Of a stretch of 64,000 nt of DNA, positions 1 to 12,264 are shown one piece after another (positions within the stretch are counted from its first letter, which is position 1; every line of letters begins with the position of its first letter). Source of the stretch: Stratiolaelaps scimitus (lineage: Eukaryota; Arthropoda; Arachnida; Mesostigmata; Laelapidae); the NCBI GenBank assembly GCA_019614645.1, contig JABWDB010000005.1:9580001-9644000 (forward strand). The letters are read 5' to 3'. Both the position numbers and the translations under genes were made by a program. The notes below the pieces were generated by a model. The model saw only the letters and a list, made by a program, of their open reading frames with translations, searched no databases and was not told the origin of the DNA.

Positions 1-1381
1 TATGAACTCGAGCGCGGTAGGAGAATTCGGGTCTCGTTTTTGACGAAGTAGTTCTCGACTACACAGGGACTACATTTTAATAACAATTCACAACCTTGAC
101 CTCTCGCGAACTCTGTCCTCTCGGATACCCCGCACTCACCTGACCTCGCGAAACAGCTAAGTGGATTCGGAGGCGTGGGATCGGCCGGTTTCAATTCCAC
201 AGCAACCTTTATATTGTATGTCAGAGAAATCGAAGCTTGTGCTCCGTCCGCTTGAGGGCTTATCACTAAACCCGCCAATTATTTTGACTATTCAAAAGGG
301 TTTGTCCTGAGAATCAGCAAAAGTAATTGGAATATATTATTGAATAATAAGCACCTATTCTCGCCAGTCGTGCGGCGGTGACGAGCAAGGGTTAAATGCT
401 AGAAACGAACAAAAAAAACAGAAATAATGATGGGATAGGTTCAGCAATATTCTGCAGCGAATGGATTATTAGCACTGCAAGAAAATTGTCCATTTGCAAA
501 AAGCTCAACATTTCGCATAGCTTCCCTAATTCACTTAGTACAATATCGTGCTGATGCATCCGACAGATGGATATTCTGGCTATCCACGTTGTTTCTATCT
601 CATGTCGTGGCCTGCTCTAAGGTCGCTCGTTTCCATAAGATTCTCCACGATACCTAACGATAGCTCATTGCCAGAAGCACCGATATTGTGCACGTTGACG
701 TTCATGTTAACACCCGTACCACTCAATCGCGTATTTTTATTATTACTATTATGGATTGCGTTGTCGTATTTTCTGGCAGAAATAGAAAATACTAAGTGGC
801 TGCCATCCTGATCACACGTTTCTCACTGCGATGGACAACCTTCGATCGGTGAGCGGTTTCTTAGTATGATCTATATAAAGTATATTTAAACATCACATAT
901 TAATTCCATGCGATCAGTAACAATCGAATTCTGAAATCTGAAAAACTGCCCGATGCAGTTTCCAGTCTCGGAAGCACAAACGCCGTCTCAGGCTTCCATT
1001 TCGTTTCTGCGATGCGAGTAAACGCCACCAAGCTTGGCCCCACATAATATGATAGACAACACATCCTTGTACATGTGCAACAGCAGCAAACTGCAGCAGA
1101 AACGTAGTCAAACATGCTCGAGAACACTAGGTCCCGAAACGCACTAGCCTCAACAACAACGGCACTCTGTACGGTGGCGAGGGCGGTACAACAATGGAAT
1201 TTCGTATCTAAAAGCGGGAAGAAATGCTACCGGAATAGCCCTCCTCTGATTACTGTATTTTAGCATTGTGAGTGCCTTGGTGTTTAGTATTCATGCACAT
1301 TTCTTAAGTGTCCATCGCTTCATACGCGACTTTCTGCTAGAGGTATATGTATAATATATATACACTGTATACACACACACA

Positions 1382-1408
1382 ATATATATATATATATATA
1401 TATATATA
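1382..1408. repeat. (TA)n microsatellite
   Basis: A run of about 13 TA units follows a short (CA)n block at 1371-1381. In the minus-strand reading frame it encodes alternating Tyr-Ile, which lengthens an otherwise doubtful open frame. Confidence 0.95.
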
Positions 1409-4232
1409 GAAGTCGCAACAGTGGTAATGGAGGGCAGATTGTTTTCTGCTACCGCATCTCACCTCGATACTGGTGCAGTGTCGATTTTTTTGTCTGCAGT
1501 GGAGAGAAGCTAAGCAAAAGACAGTTGTACAACTAGCAGTATCATATATACGATCTTGTAGAACTCGGCAATCAGCCTGTCTATATATAACATAATAGAC
1601 GCACGCTTGGTACTTGTCGTTGCTACTGCACTGACACTCAAACAGACGCGACAACAAGAACAACAAGAACAGCGGCAGCGCCACCAACCGCTGTATTGGA
1701 TCAACAGCAGAAGGAGGATTCTCATCGTAGTTGGAACACGAGACGGTAGCCAGGATGGTGTACGCGTATTTATAAGCGCGCGAGCGGCGACGTACGCCCC
1801 TGACGGTTGCACACATTACTGCTACTGCTGTGATGATACTCGGTAACCTCTGTGACAGAAGCATACTCTGTCCTTCTCTCACTCTCTCTTGAAACGGGCA
1901 CCCCATGAGGCCGCTTTGAGGCCGGCAGCGGTTTGCCAATTACAGCAAATGGTACAGTCCTACGCTTCGAAGGTTTGTCACCCGCCCGCCCGCCAAAGCA
2001 GCCGCGGTCGCTCTAAATTGCCACACGCGTTCATCTCGGCTGGCTTTTTTTTCGGCGGTGGACGCCGCGTGTTCAGTGGCCTGCATCGTCCAACTGATTA
2101 TTGGTGGTGATGGGTGTGCCTGTGTATATGTCTGCTCGAGTACGGCGGGTATATATATGTGTATAAGAAAAAATGACATGTGAGAAATTGAGAAAAGCCA
2201 CCAGCGAATGTGTCTAACCAGAAGCGACAGATCAGCAAGAAACAACACCGGGGGATGAACAGGGGGGGGGGCTGCGACAACCGATGAGAATGAACGATCC
2301 GAGATGGATGACGTCGGAAGTAAAAGCAGCGGGTACCATGTATTATGCCGCTGACGATGGTGATATGGGTGATACGCTGGCAGTGGAGGCGGTGTCAGTA
2401 AACTGAATTCAACAACGGACCTCTGGCAAGATTCAGATCTGTGATATTCACATGGACAGATAAAAATAAACACGAACGAAGCAGTTATCAATGGAAAGCA
2501 TTTATTACCGACACAACAGAGCGTGCAACGAGCGATGATGAATGCTGAAGACAACAAATAATAAAAGCCCTACAGTAACAACAACCACAGCCAATCGGAT
2601 GACATTTCGTCTTAGGAGAGCAGTACCAATTTCGATCTTTGTTAATGTCTCAAACCAGCTCTGCGACAAAGCCGCGATGTGTGCTGCTAACCCGACGCGG
2701 CTGAGCGAACTGAACGAACTGTGAAAATGTGCTCTACTCTTCAACGACAAGCGTCCCTCCTCCTGTTCATCCATTTTCATGATGGTTTCGTTCGGATGAC
2801 ACTATTAAGATTCTCGTATTCATCTTGTATCGGGTACATACGTCGCCTCGGCGTACGACGTCGGCAGCCGCGATTCGTCGAACGGCTGGCGACCAGAACA
2901 GATGCCTAGCTGTCTAGTAGTGGATAGATTCACGACTACTCAACGAATGATTTTTACTTGGCACGTTCTTATTCAGCAGCATATACAGCAGGGATAAATT
3001 TGTGCGTTTGTTTTTTTTTTGACGCGATTGTGTAGGAAGTTCTGTGTCAGAGTGCGCATCTGATTCATTGTTGTATTTTTATGCGAGCACGCTCGAGGGG
3101 AGATTTTGCACTAATTGCACAGGGCCCTCATTAATGCTATATTTAGCGGCAGGAATAGGCGATTGGCAGCAGTGATGAGTTAAGTCAAATGCTTATTCAC
3201 GCACTAAATACCATTGCCTGCATGGGATGCAGACAGCTTACATGTGCTGGATAGTCACCTACAAAGGTTCTGGGTTCCGTATATAAATTTCAATTGATTG
3301 ATACGCTGCTGTAGTGATAAGTCCTCGTAGAGTTCAGAAAATCACGCCGCGAACTCGTACACAGCACGATGCCTTTTACAGAATAGTGATTGCAAGACAA
3401 TCGCTAAACCAAAGCGATCGTCCAGGGCGTTGAGCGTTTCCCCTCGATATGTTTGAATGGATGTCGAGAAGAGCGAAGGAAAAAACAACGAGGAGTCGGT
3501 CCCATAGGGATAAAGACCACTCTTACAGGGAACGCTTTCACGAATACAGCCTCTGTGAGCGCAACGGGGTCCGTCCCCAAGAGTCACTTCGGGTATTAAG
3601 AGGGAAGTGTCGCAATGTCTCTTAAGCGTCTCTTCGCACCGTACGACTAATTAAGAAGTCTTAGTAGCTGTAAATATATACACCCTCTATAATCATAGAA
3701 ACACATAAGCAGGTTTCTCTTCCCATTCTCGCTGTATGTGTGTGCGTGTGTTGATAATATTACGACAATTTACATTCGGCTGCGTCACACCATCTTGAAA
3801 AGTGGATAATCACCCCAAGTCTGTGAGAAATTCCGACGAGAGCCGGATTTGTTTGAAGATTATAATATTTTCCTTTCGATTCGTAGAACACGGATTTTAT
3901 TTTCTCGAATGAATTGGGCAAATAGCCAAAGATGAATTACTGCTGCGACAGGTTTCGGCTTTCCCCGTCGGCGAGTTAAGAAATCGACGAGTATCGCAGC
4001 CAGTCCCTAGGTGTTGATCGTGACTTGACCTCAATGTAGTAGTAGCGCTTGCCACAATCAATTTTCTTGTTGTTATATGTATTCTAGTTTTTTCCTTCTC
4101 ATCTAGTAAAATATTCCATAAATAATAAAAGCTCCCTTAGTGGCTCCTCTTCTCGAGTACCCCTCCGTCTGTCCATCGATCGTACAGCGATGGGAATCTG
4201 CCGTCGCACAGAAACATATCATATATACACAT

Positions 4233-4259
4233 TATATATATATATATATATATATATAT
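4233..4259. repeat. (TA)n microsatellite
   Basis: About 13 TA dinucleotides in an unannotated stretch. No gene feature is attached to it. Confidence 0.95.
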
Positions 4260-5392
4260 TTACATACGCAGAGCGAGAGTTGCAGTGGTGTATTTTCAGC
4301 GACACGCGACTTCCTTCTCAAGGGGTTCGCGCAGTCAGAGCCTTGTATTTATTTTGGTCCGCCGATGCCGCTTCTCGCCTACTTGCATACCCCCTGTGTA
4401 GTCGGCCCTGCAGAGGCCCCTGGGTGGAACGCCGCCGAGTGCGTGGGTGGAACAGAGCACCGCGTGCACTCGAATGGTGGCACTGGCTAGATCAAGCTGG
4501 GAACTTTTTTGTTGCGAATCTAGTTATTACAAATATCATATCGTTATAGCGAGCCGTGACGGAATCACCATGTGCTGGATATTGCTACCGTCAAACCCTC
4601 AAAGATACGGGACGGGCCGTTAGGAAATGCAGCTTCGTACGGCTTATCGGATGGGGGCAGTCCTTCAGCGACTGCCTATAAGGTCTGTCTAGACGGTATG
4701 ACCGGGAGCGATGATGTACAGACCCGGAGAACGTTGCCGTGTTCAGCAAATCTCGTCAGTATCGGACTGACTCTAGTGACGTCAAGTTCGTTCATGAACA
4801 ATATTGCAGGTTTTCGCGTGTGAGCATGCAATGTCTGCGAGAAGCTAGGCGACTTCGAGGCTGTTCTCGTACAGTGTATCTTCTCTCAAAAATTTCATTC
4901 ATCTAAGAATGATAATATGTACGCAGTTAAAGGCCGTTTGTAATTCAAGTAATATTGCCCGACTTAGAAAAAACATATAATGCCATGGAGTGCTCTACGT
5001 ACGTTGCCAGTCGAGGTTCACGAGGACTGTATCATTTGGCTGACAGGCACATCCAGCAACTGCGTTCGACAATTCCGCCCACATTATAACGAAAGAATAT
5101 GTAATAAGATTACAAAAACGTAACACCCTGGATACTAGAACCCGTATCTACACCTGAATAAACTCGATGGCATTATTATGTGGTGATCAAAACAGAGGCT
5201 TGCAAGGTTTATGAGTGCAACAAAATCTACACAAAGATATCATCGGAACAGCGAAAAACGCCACAATATCACCAAATGTAATCGACGTAGTTGGCTTTAG
5301 TCCTATGTCTCGGTATTAGACCCGTTCTATAATACATAATATGATCATACGCATCATGGTATATCAGAATGATTTACAACAAATGGCTTCGT

Positions 5393-5413
5393 GATTATTA
5401 TTATTATTATTAT
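5393..5413. repeat. (ATT)n microsatellite
   Basis: Seven ATT trinucleotide units in a row in noncoding sequence. Confidence 0.95.
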
Positions 5414-6956
5414 GGCACTCCTGATCCGCGTACGCCCTTGGTGGGGTCAAAAAAAACATAGTTTTCTTTCTTCTGCTAAATCTCCGTCCGCCACTCCTCG
5501 GCATATCTATGTTTCTCACTCCGCCATGGCTGGGAAAGCCATTTAAGCCTCTACACAAACGGGGAGAGGGCGCAACGCCGGCTAAACAGAGGGCGGGATA
5601 GCGAATGCTCTGATCACTTTTGTTGCTGCTACTGGAAGAGCTAGAAGCTTCTGCTGAAGTCTAGCCGCAGAGCACCAGAATGGAGTCGGGATTTTTCTTT
5701 GGTAAATGCAGCACCGAGAGGCTATATGGCATTTGCGGCAGCACCTGCCGTTGGCCGCGGCGCCAGCAGCATTTTCGTCGTTCAGTCGGGCCGTTTTCAG
5801 CCGCGTCCGCAGCCTACAACTTCTTCGGAGCTCAAGAGAAGGCATTTGCAGATGCGAATGAATAACTCTTCAGCGCTCGCGACAGGTTCCCATACTCTCC
5901 GCTTCGTATGGTGGCGCCGAGAGACGGTTCTCGCAAGCGAATGGTTAACGTTGGAGCTACATGTCACGGCGACAGAGAACGTGTAAACGGATGGCGACAG
6001 CCAGACCGCGTTCGAGAACTCGCTTTGAGCTGTTGATCATCGACATAATAACGATTATTATTCGAAGTGTCGGTTCACGTTGACGAAGAGAGCAACGTGT
6101 AGAATTTCGTTGAAAGTGAAGAAGAACTGTCTGTCTGTCCATCTCCCTCTGTCGCGGGTCAAACACAGGGTTGGCCTGCGCCGCGACGACACCAAAGGCT
6201 AACGGAGAACGCGGACGATGCTAGCACAGCAGCGCGCAAGGTCATGAAACAGTGCATTGACGTGTTGAGGAGGGGAGGCGTCCATGCTCTTCCGTCGTAG
6301 GCGCCCTTTCACGGCTTACATGCGCACTCTTGTGACGTCATCCCGACATCTACAGCTTCGCATCTTCTGCCCGAATACATTTAAAGCGGAAGCTGCAAGC
6401 GGGATGGCTGTTGTGTAGACTCTGACGTTCTTTGCTGCCGTCCCTGCCTCGTCTATTCGCTATGTTCAACGTTTCTTATTGCCGTTCCTCGCTACACACG
6501 TCGAGACCCGGCGTGGAATGTGAAGGCATACTACGTCACAACTGCCTGTCGTGGCGTCCGCCGCACGCACGGACATGCCAAGATACATTGCACATATGAG
6601 GATGCTCGCGAAAAGAAAATCACCAATGATCCAGGACGCTCGGCTGGTGAACGTGTGGACAAGCCAAACGCTGCTGGCTGGCATGGACCGTACGGACTAA
6701 TACTGATCAGACGGATATTAGGTAGTCTTCGGTCGCAAGTGCCCGTCGGAAAAAAAACACCCGAACCGCGTAGGGGAGGATCGTATTTAAGGTGCATGGG
6801 GATATTTCGGGATGTCGTGGGGTTTTTGATGGAACATATGTCTCTACCGTCCAAGTTGAGCCATGGGCGTTTTCCGGCGTTGCCGAGAGGAGAGCTTAGA
6901 AGACATATCGGCTAGGCTGGCGGGTCGAGAGGACCGAGGCGGAAAGAAGGCCTTCG

Positions 6957-6983
6957 GGTCCCTCTTCATGAAAAAGAGGGACC
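6957..6983. repeat. Perfect 10-bp-stem hairpin
   Basis: The arms GGTCCCTCTT (6957-6966) and AAGAGGGACC (6974-6983) are exact reverse complements around a 7-base loop, CATGAAA. The stem is GC-balanced and not part of a simple repeat. It could be a small structured RNA, a transposon relic or chance. There is no flanking target duplication that I can see. Confidence 0.8.
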
Positions 6984-8538
6984 GCGCTGCAAGGAAGAAT
7001 TCAGTTTCCGCTCGCCGCAGCGGCTTTGCACAGCCGCAGGCACAGGTCTGCTTCTATCGCTTGACTTTTTCGACAGATATATAGGCAGTGATAAGCTTGC
7101 GGCAACTGAAGATGTTTACGTATAATACGTACGTACACCTGCGTGGACGTCACAGAGGCTGAATGAATCGGTGACGGTCCTTCGTGTTGATTGGATGGAG
7201 GGCGACGTTTGCTTACTGCGTATTTAGGGCTTATGTGCTTATTATTAATACTGTATATAGTGTTCTGTATAGCTGTTCAGTTCCTGCTGAAACATTTCGT
7301 TGCTGAATTGGATCTTACAGATACGGACACCAGAGTGAAACCTCGTCATTTTCTTATTATATCACATGTCTCGGCACTATATCGTAGTTTCTTTCGATAT
7401 ATAAAAATGTCCAGAGGTCCCATAGATCCCATAGAGTGCTCAACTGGATTCGTCGGACATACTTCACATGACTAGTATCAGTTGAAACAGAAGTCTATGA
7501 TAGCCTTCGCTGACTCATGCTGTTTGTACGTTCCTTAAACCAAGGATATCGTTCAGGATATTCATATCTATCAGCAGATCAACGTCAATCGAGGGATTAA
7601 CGCTTGTCGCCATTATAACGAATACCGTAAATGCGATAAAACGCGATCATCTGTATGATTTATATGAACGGAACTTGTGACTGAACGTCTGACGCTGACC
7701 TTCAATGTCGCAGGAGGATGAGAAATACGTCGAATACATTCGGTGGAGATAGCGATAAAGGAACTACCGAATAGAAGAAGTATAAGCTACGATTTTTTTA
7801 TCTGATAAAGTAGGAATAGGTAATCGAAGAAGAATTACTCCATCGACGCTCGCCGCGCTAGCTATTCATATGATATATGCTACCTGAATAAATTTAGCCC
7901 TTAATACACCAAACATTTCTCGACACGCATCCAAACGACATCGGTATCACATACCCAACAAAGCAGATTCGCTCTGCTCTATGGGTATTCCTAGAGGATC
8001 CCATGAAATTGTTTCACTGAGCTGCCTGACGTGCCGTGCTAGCATCGTATGTAATCTATTATAGTTCGATCGCTTATCGGCCGACCAGTTATCAAGCCAC
8101 TCGATAACATTTGGTAATCTCGCCATTTCGCTACTGCCAAACTGATTGATACGCCTGTGACAAGTCTATTAATACAGGAAACAAAGTAATTTGTTCACAC
8201 GCGGAATCTACTATGCATTGTATAATATTATAGAAATACAGCAAAATGTGAAGCAACAACAACTAGCTGACATTGACAGCAGCCAAGCTCATTTGGTCCA
8301 GAAACGAAACCATTCATTATTATAGCAAACGCATTGTCTAAAACGCTTTGTCCTTGTTGCCCACTTGTTACTCGCTTCACCTTGATCTTCTTAAACTCCT
8401 CCTGCTATACGACTACGTCTATTACCATTATGGCTGCTGGTACAACAATTACTAGTATATATATATGTGTATATATATTCTGCCAATTCTCAGTGCTATC
8501 TTGTTCATTTTTATTCTCGTTTCATGGAATACATGGAA

Positions 8539-8562
8539 TCTCTCTGTCTCTCTCTCTCTCTC
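8539..8562. repeat. (TC)n microsatellite
   Basis: An imperfect TC run with one TG interruption, next to a (TA)n-like stretch at about 8454-8480. Confidence 0.9.
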
Positions 8563-9531
8563 CCCGCGGCCAACATCTGAGTTCAGTTTGTTGCTGGTGT
8601 GACCACTATCAACTTGGCGTTGGCTGATCCCCGTTCCCTTGGCGCCTCCATCTCACTCTGCGGCGGCGGCAGCGGCTGTTGCCACCAATGCTGAGGGTGC
8701 CTTTTACTGCCGTAGTTCGAATGGTGAACTCGCGCGTGCGCTGTTTTCGTTTCACTCACTGCGGTTAATGGCGGCGACCGGTGGATGGCAGCGGCAGCCG
8801 CAGTGGTGGTTTGCGGTTGCGCGAGATTAGATAATTGTCACCCACTTATTTGTTTGCTGTTGTAGAAGCCGCAGACGATTCGGCCGCCGTCGCCGCCACC
8901 GCCGCCTGTTCGGTTCCTCTATCACCGTATTTAGAGCGAACGGCACAAAAAAACCGTGATGGACACGTACTTATTTCCACCCGGAGTCACCCTTGTAATA
9001 TATTTGGATAATCGTTGAATAGTGTAGAACTCGCAGCACCGGATACAAGCTCACGACTTGAACAAAGCCAGTAGTCGTAATAGGAGAAGACACAGAGAGG
9101 GAAAGAGAGAGTCAGGTCTAGTACTGTGATAGATCCACCATCTCAAGCGTAATTTCATTCAGTTCATTGTAAATACGCGCTGATTTCGAAGCTCGCTTCC
9201 TTGTTGCATCAGGCTATGCGTGACTTGAAGCTGCACTGCTCGGTCATGCCATAGGAGGAGGAGGCGGCGGCGGGGGCGACGATGCCGCCTCTTGATAAGA
9301 TCCATCGTGTCCTTGGCACGCCTCTAGTGTGAGTGCCCCTAACGAATGTACTCTGCTGCAGATACACTGCGTTGCTGTGCCTCAACCCACTCTGTCGAAC
9401 TGCTCCTTGCTGCCCTAACCACTTGTCGAATTCCCAGTGCTCTCAGTCATTAAGATGGACTATCTCATCGATTTGCCAGCTTTCGAAACGTATAATAGAA
9501 TACTATGATATATCTATCTATCTCTCTCTGC

Positions 9532-9553
9532 ATATATATATATATATATATAT
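9532..9553. repeat. (TA)n microsatellite
   Basis: About 11 TA units, preceded by short (TATC) and (TC) runs. Confidence 0.9.
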
Positions 9554-10235
9554 GTGTGACGTTGAGATGACGGATCCACGAGTACCGAAAAGCAGAGCAT
9601 AGATAAGAGCTACCATGAGCAATGACTGTGAAAACGATCACCTCATTAAATACCCGTTGAGGAGGGCACACACTTGGCCAAGAAACGTTGAGTCGACATC
9701 CCGTGAGCGATCTCATACTGGCCATCTACCAGAACGACATCTGTCAGCCATGGAGCTTTGTTGCAAGTCGGCGTAACATAGCTTTCGCGAGAGACACTCA
9801 TTAGTTGATTCCCTCATTTATTTCAGAGTGTTTTATTCCACGGGTCAAATTAATGTGTTTAATTTTGTCTAATTTGTTTTATTCCCGTGATCGATTGATT
9901 CGGCGCCCATCATTGCTAAACGAATCTACGTCAACTGAACTCTCTTAAGAATTCCTTCCGTCGCGTCATACGGTCTCCGGATCGGATAATGCTCGTCACG
10001 ATATCACGCTATAGACTAATGGCAAAGGTCAACGCTGCGCGGAGAGCCAGCCGTTAACACTTTTGATGACAAATATCGGGGAGTGATTAATCATCATAAT
10101 AATATTAATGAGTTTGGGCGATTAAAAAAAACCCCGAATAAACCGATGTCCAAGTGAGAGCAACACCGGCCGTCGAGTCGGGAGTCATATTGCTCGTTTA
10201 ACTATAGCCCCGCTCAACCGATCTGATCTACATTT

Positions 10236-10253
10236 TCACACACACACACACAT
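10236..10253. repeat. (CA)n microsatellite
   Basis: A run of CA dinucleotides ending in a short TA stretch. Confidence 0.85.
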
Positions 10254-11494
10254 ATACCGATCAAAGCACAACATTCATTCAAATTGGTTCACGTGCTTGT
10301 GCTATCGCAAGAAGAAAATATCTGCTCGATCCACATTACTAATCACTCATCATCCATGTGCTCAGTTCGAGCAACACTCGATTACATCATATACACATGT
10401 TATCCATGCATGAGAACAGGCTCGCTTCGTCACCATGATATTCGTGACATCTTCTGACCGAGGTTTTTCCGTGTCCGCCTTCCGCGTTCTTCTTCTTAGA
10501 CTGTCTTCGTCACACCACGACGACAAGTGACAACGAAGTCGGGCAGTTCGATTGGGCCAACCAGATGTTCTGCTTCTTGCTTCTCTGTTTGAGAGAAAAT
10601 CAAACACTTTCGAACAGGTGATCATTATCGTGCTAGTATCCTGCGAAGCATTTTCAACCGTGAAAAATATCTATTCCACAGGAATGAAAACACAAACAAG
10701 TGCTTTTTCTTGTTGTTTGGCATTGTTCACTGAGAAGGTTAGGATTCTCATCGAGTGTCACGTCAATATTTCTGAGGCACGTTTCGCGTGCGTGTGATTT
10801 CGAGTTGAGCGAGTGTTTCACCTTTGAATTCTGCGTGATTACCGAACATTTTGGACAAAACCCATGGTACAAGTTTGATTAAACACTCGACAAACGTCTG
10901 ATAATAAAGTGATAAAACAACTCATAAATGTTTAATAAAAAAACGAATTGATTTACCCTTTGATGAGCGTTGGATGATTAAAATTTGATAAAGCTTGTCG
11001 AAGTGAGAGCGTTTCAGTACTCTGCACTTGTGACATGTATACACACGTCTTTGCTTGCCAACGTTGCAGCCATCTCTGGAACACGCACTTTTGAATTTCT
11101 GATTAAACCCGTCACCTGTGATTGTTAGTGGCCGCATTCTGTTTCATCATTTCCCTCTTCTCGAAACATTTCAACAACAAGTTGTTGCGCTACTCACTGA
11201 CCGCAGTATCGAATGTATTCGTCGTATATCTGAGGCGCAATGGTTTACCTTTATTTTCGGCAGTTGTGCTGTCAAGTTGCTGAAACTTAAGTCGGTACCT
11301 TTGGCCTCTCGGGCCATTTTTCGCAGTGGCCCACGCTAGGTGTCATACGAAACAAAGGAGTAAAATACGAGTGCGACAAAAAAATTGCTCCATTTGTTTT
11401 GTACTCGCCGGGAACATTTGAAATGAGATAATGATCCAATTTTAGGATGTTGAATGTCGGATAGATGGACGTGTCCAACCGGCGAATATACATG

Positions 11495-11495
<1 letters not shown>

Positions 11496-11555
<60 letters not shown>
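11496..11555. repeat. Long (TA)n microsatellite
   Basis: About 30 uninterrupted TA units, one of the two longest simple repeats in the window. It has the potential to extrude a cruciform and is likely to be polymorphic in length. Confidence 0.95.
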
Positions 11556-11559
<4 letters not shown>

Positions 11560-12108
11560 CATGGAAATGGAGCCATGGAACTGCCAACTGATCACTGACT
11601 GATCGAGCGCAGACAAATGCCGCATCGTCCCCCTCCCTGACCTGATACGAACCGCAAACACTGACGCGCTCGCTCACCCACCCACCCACACACACACAAA
11701 TGCAGCGACGACTCACTTTGCTCGTTCAAGTCGTGACGAAGCAATGAATACATAAATGTAGTCATGCAGACAAGCTCCATCTTGCATCGACCGGCCGACC
11801 CTTCCAATCGTTCTCTTTTTTTTAGTTGCCGAGTCTGATGTGAAATTACAACTTCGTCTTCGTCCGTGTCGTCTGACTGGTGCAGACGCTTACAACGACC
11901 GATAGGTGTCCAAAGTCACGATCGAAGTCTACCAGATGGAGCTAAGTCGACCCATCGTCAGGCCAGTTCGGAATACGTGCAGGTTGTCGACGATCGGAAG
12001 CATCGCCGCTGGAACTGTGCCATGATGCGGTAGGTGATCGACTCGTGCCATAGATATCGGCTAGCCAGATAGGTGCACCCTTCTGGGTGACGACACCGTA
12101 GGTGTTAC

Positions 12109-12264
12109 CGTTCTGTTTACTGGAACAATAATTTCATATTCAGATATATTGTGCCCTGTGAGTTCGGGCAGGAGCATATCTGATTGACTATGGATTAATG
12201 CTTCTGCTATCGGACACAGAGCGAACACTGCTAGCGAAGCTGTGTGTACTATCGAAAATGTCAT
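12109..12264 (-). CDS. Candidate first exon of a secreted protein, possibly ADAMTS-like
   Basis: An ATG at 12264 (minus strand, G at -3) opens a frame that runs to a stop at 12061. Residues 1-22 look like a signal peptide: a short polar start, then a hydrophobic stretch with LAVFAL, then a small-residue cleavage region before Leu23. Two N-glycosylation sites follow (Asn39-Ile-Ser and Asn50-Arg-Thr), as expected of an extracellular protein. Residues 42-49, EYEIIVPV, recall the early prodomain of ADAMTS-type zinc metalloproteases, where a similar YE-hydrophobic-P motif is common; this is a family resemblance, not proof. Candidate donors are GTAAAC at 12120 and GTAACA at 12108; the end given here uses the second. 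Downstream minus-strand exons carrying a catalytic HExxH were not found in the window. A chance frame remains possible. Confidence 0.4.

Larger units (their letters stand above)
1..12060. other. Gene-poor left flank
   Basis: I see no coding exon here that has both acceptable splice signals and a recognisable product. The stretch is moderately AT-rich with short GC-rich patches (about 1.75-2.1 kb, 5.6-7.0 kb, 8.6-8.9 kb). It contains several microsatellites and one strong hairpin, listed separately. The patch at 8.6-8.9 kb is rich in GGC/GCC triplets. Open frames in this part mostly lack an ATG or run through simple repeats. A decayed or noncoding exon, including upstream 5' UTR exons of the gene that begins at 14.8 kb, could be hidden here and would need transcript data. 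Confidence 0.5.

Noticed and set aside
5393..5413. Short regular repeats considered as a CRISPR-like array
   Set aside because: They are plain trinucleotide microsatellites with no spacers, and the genome is eukaryotic.
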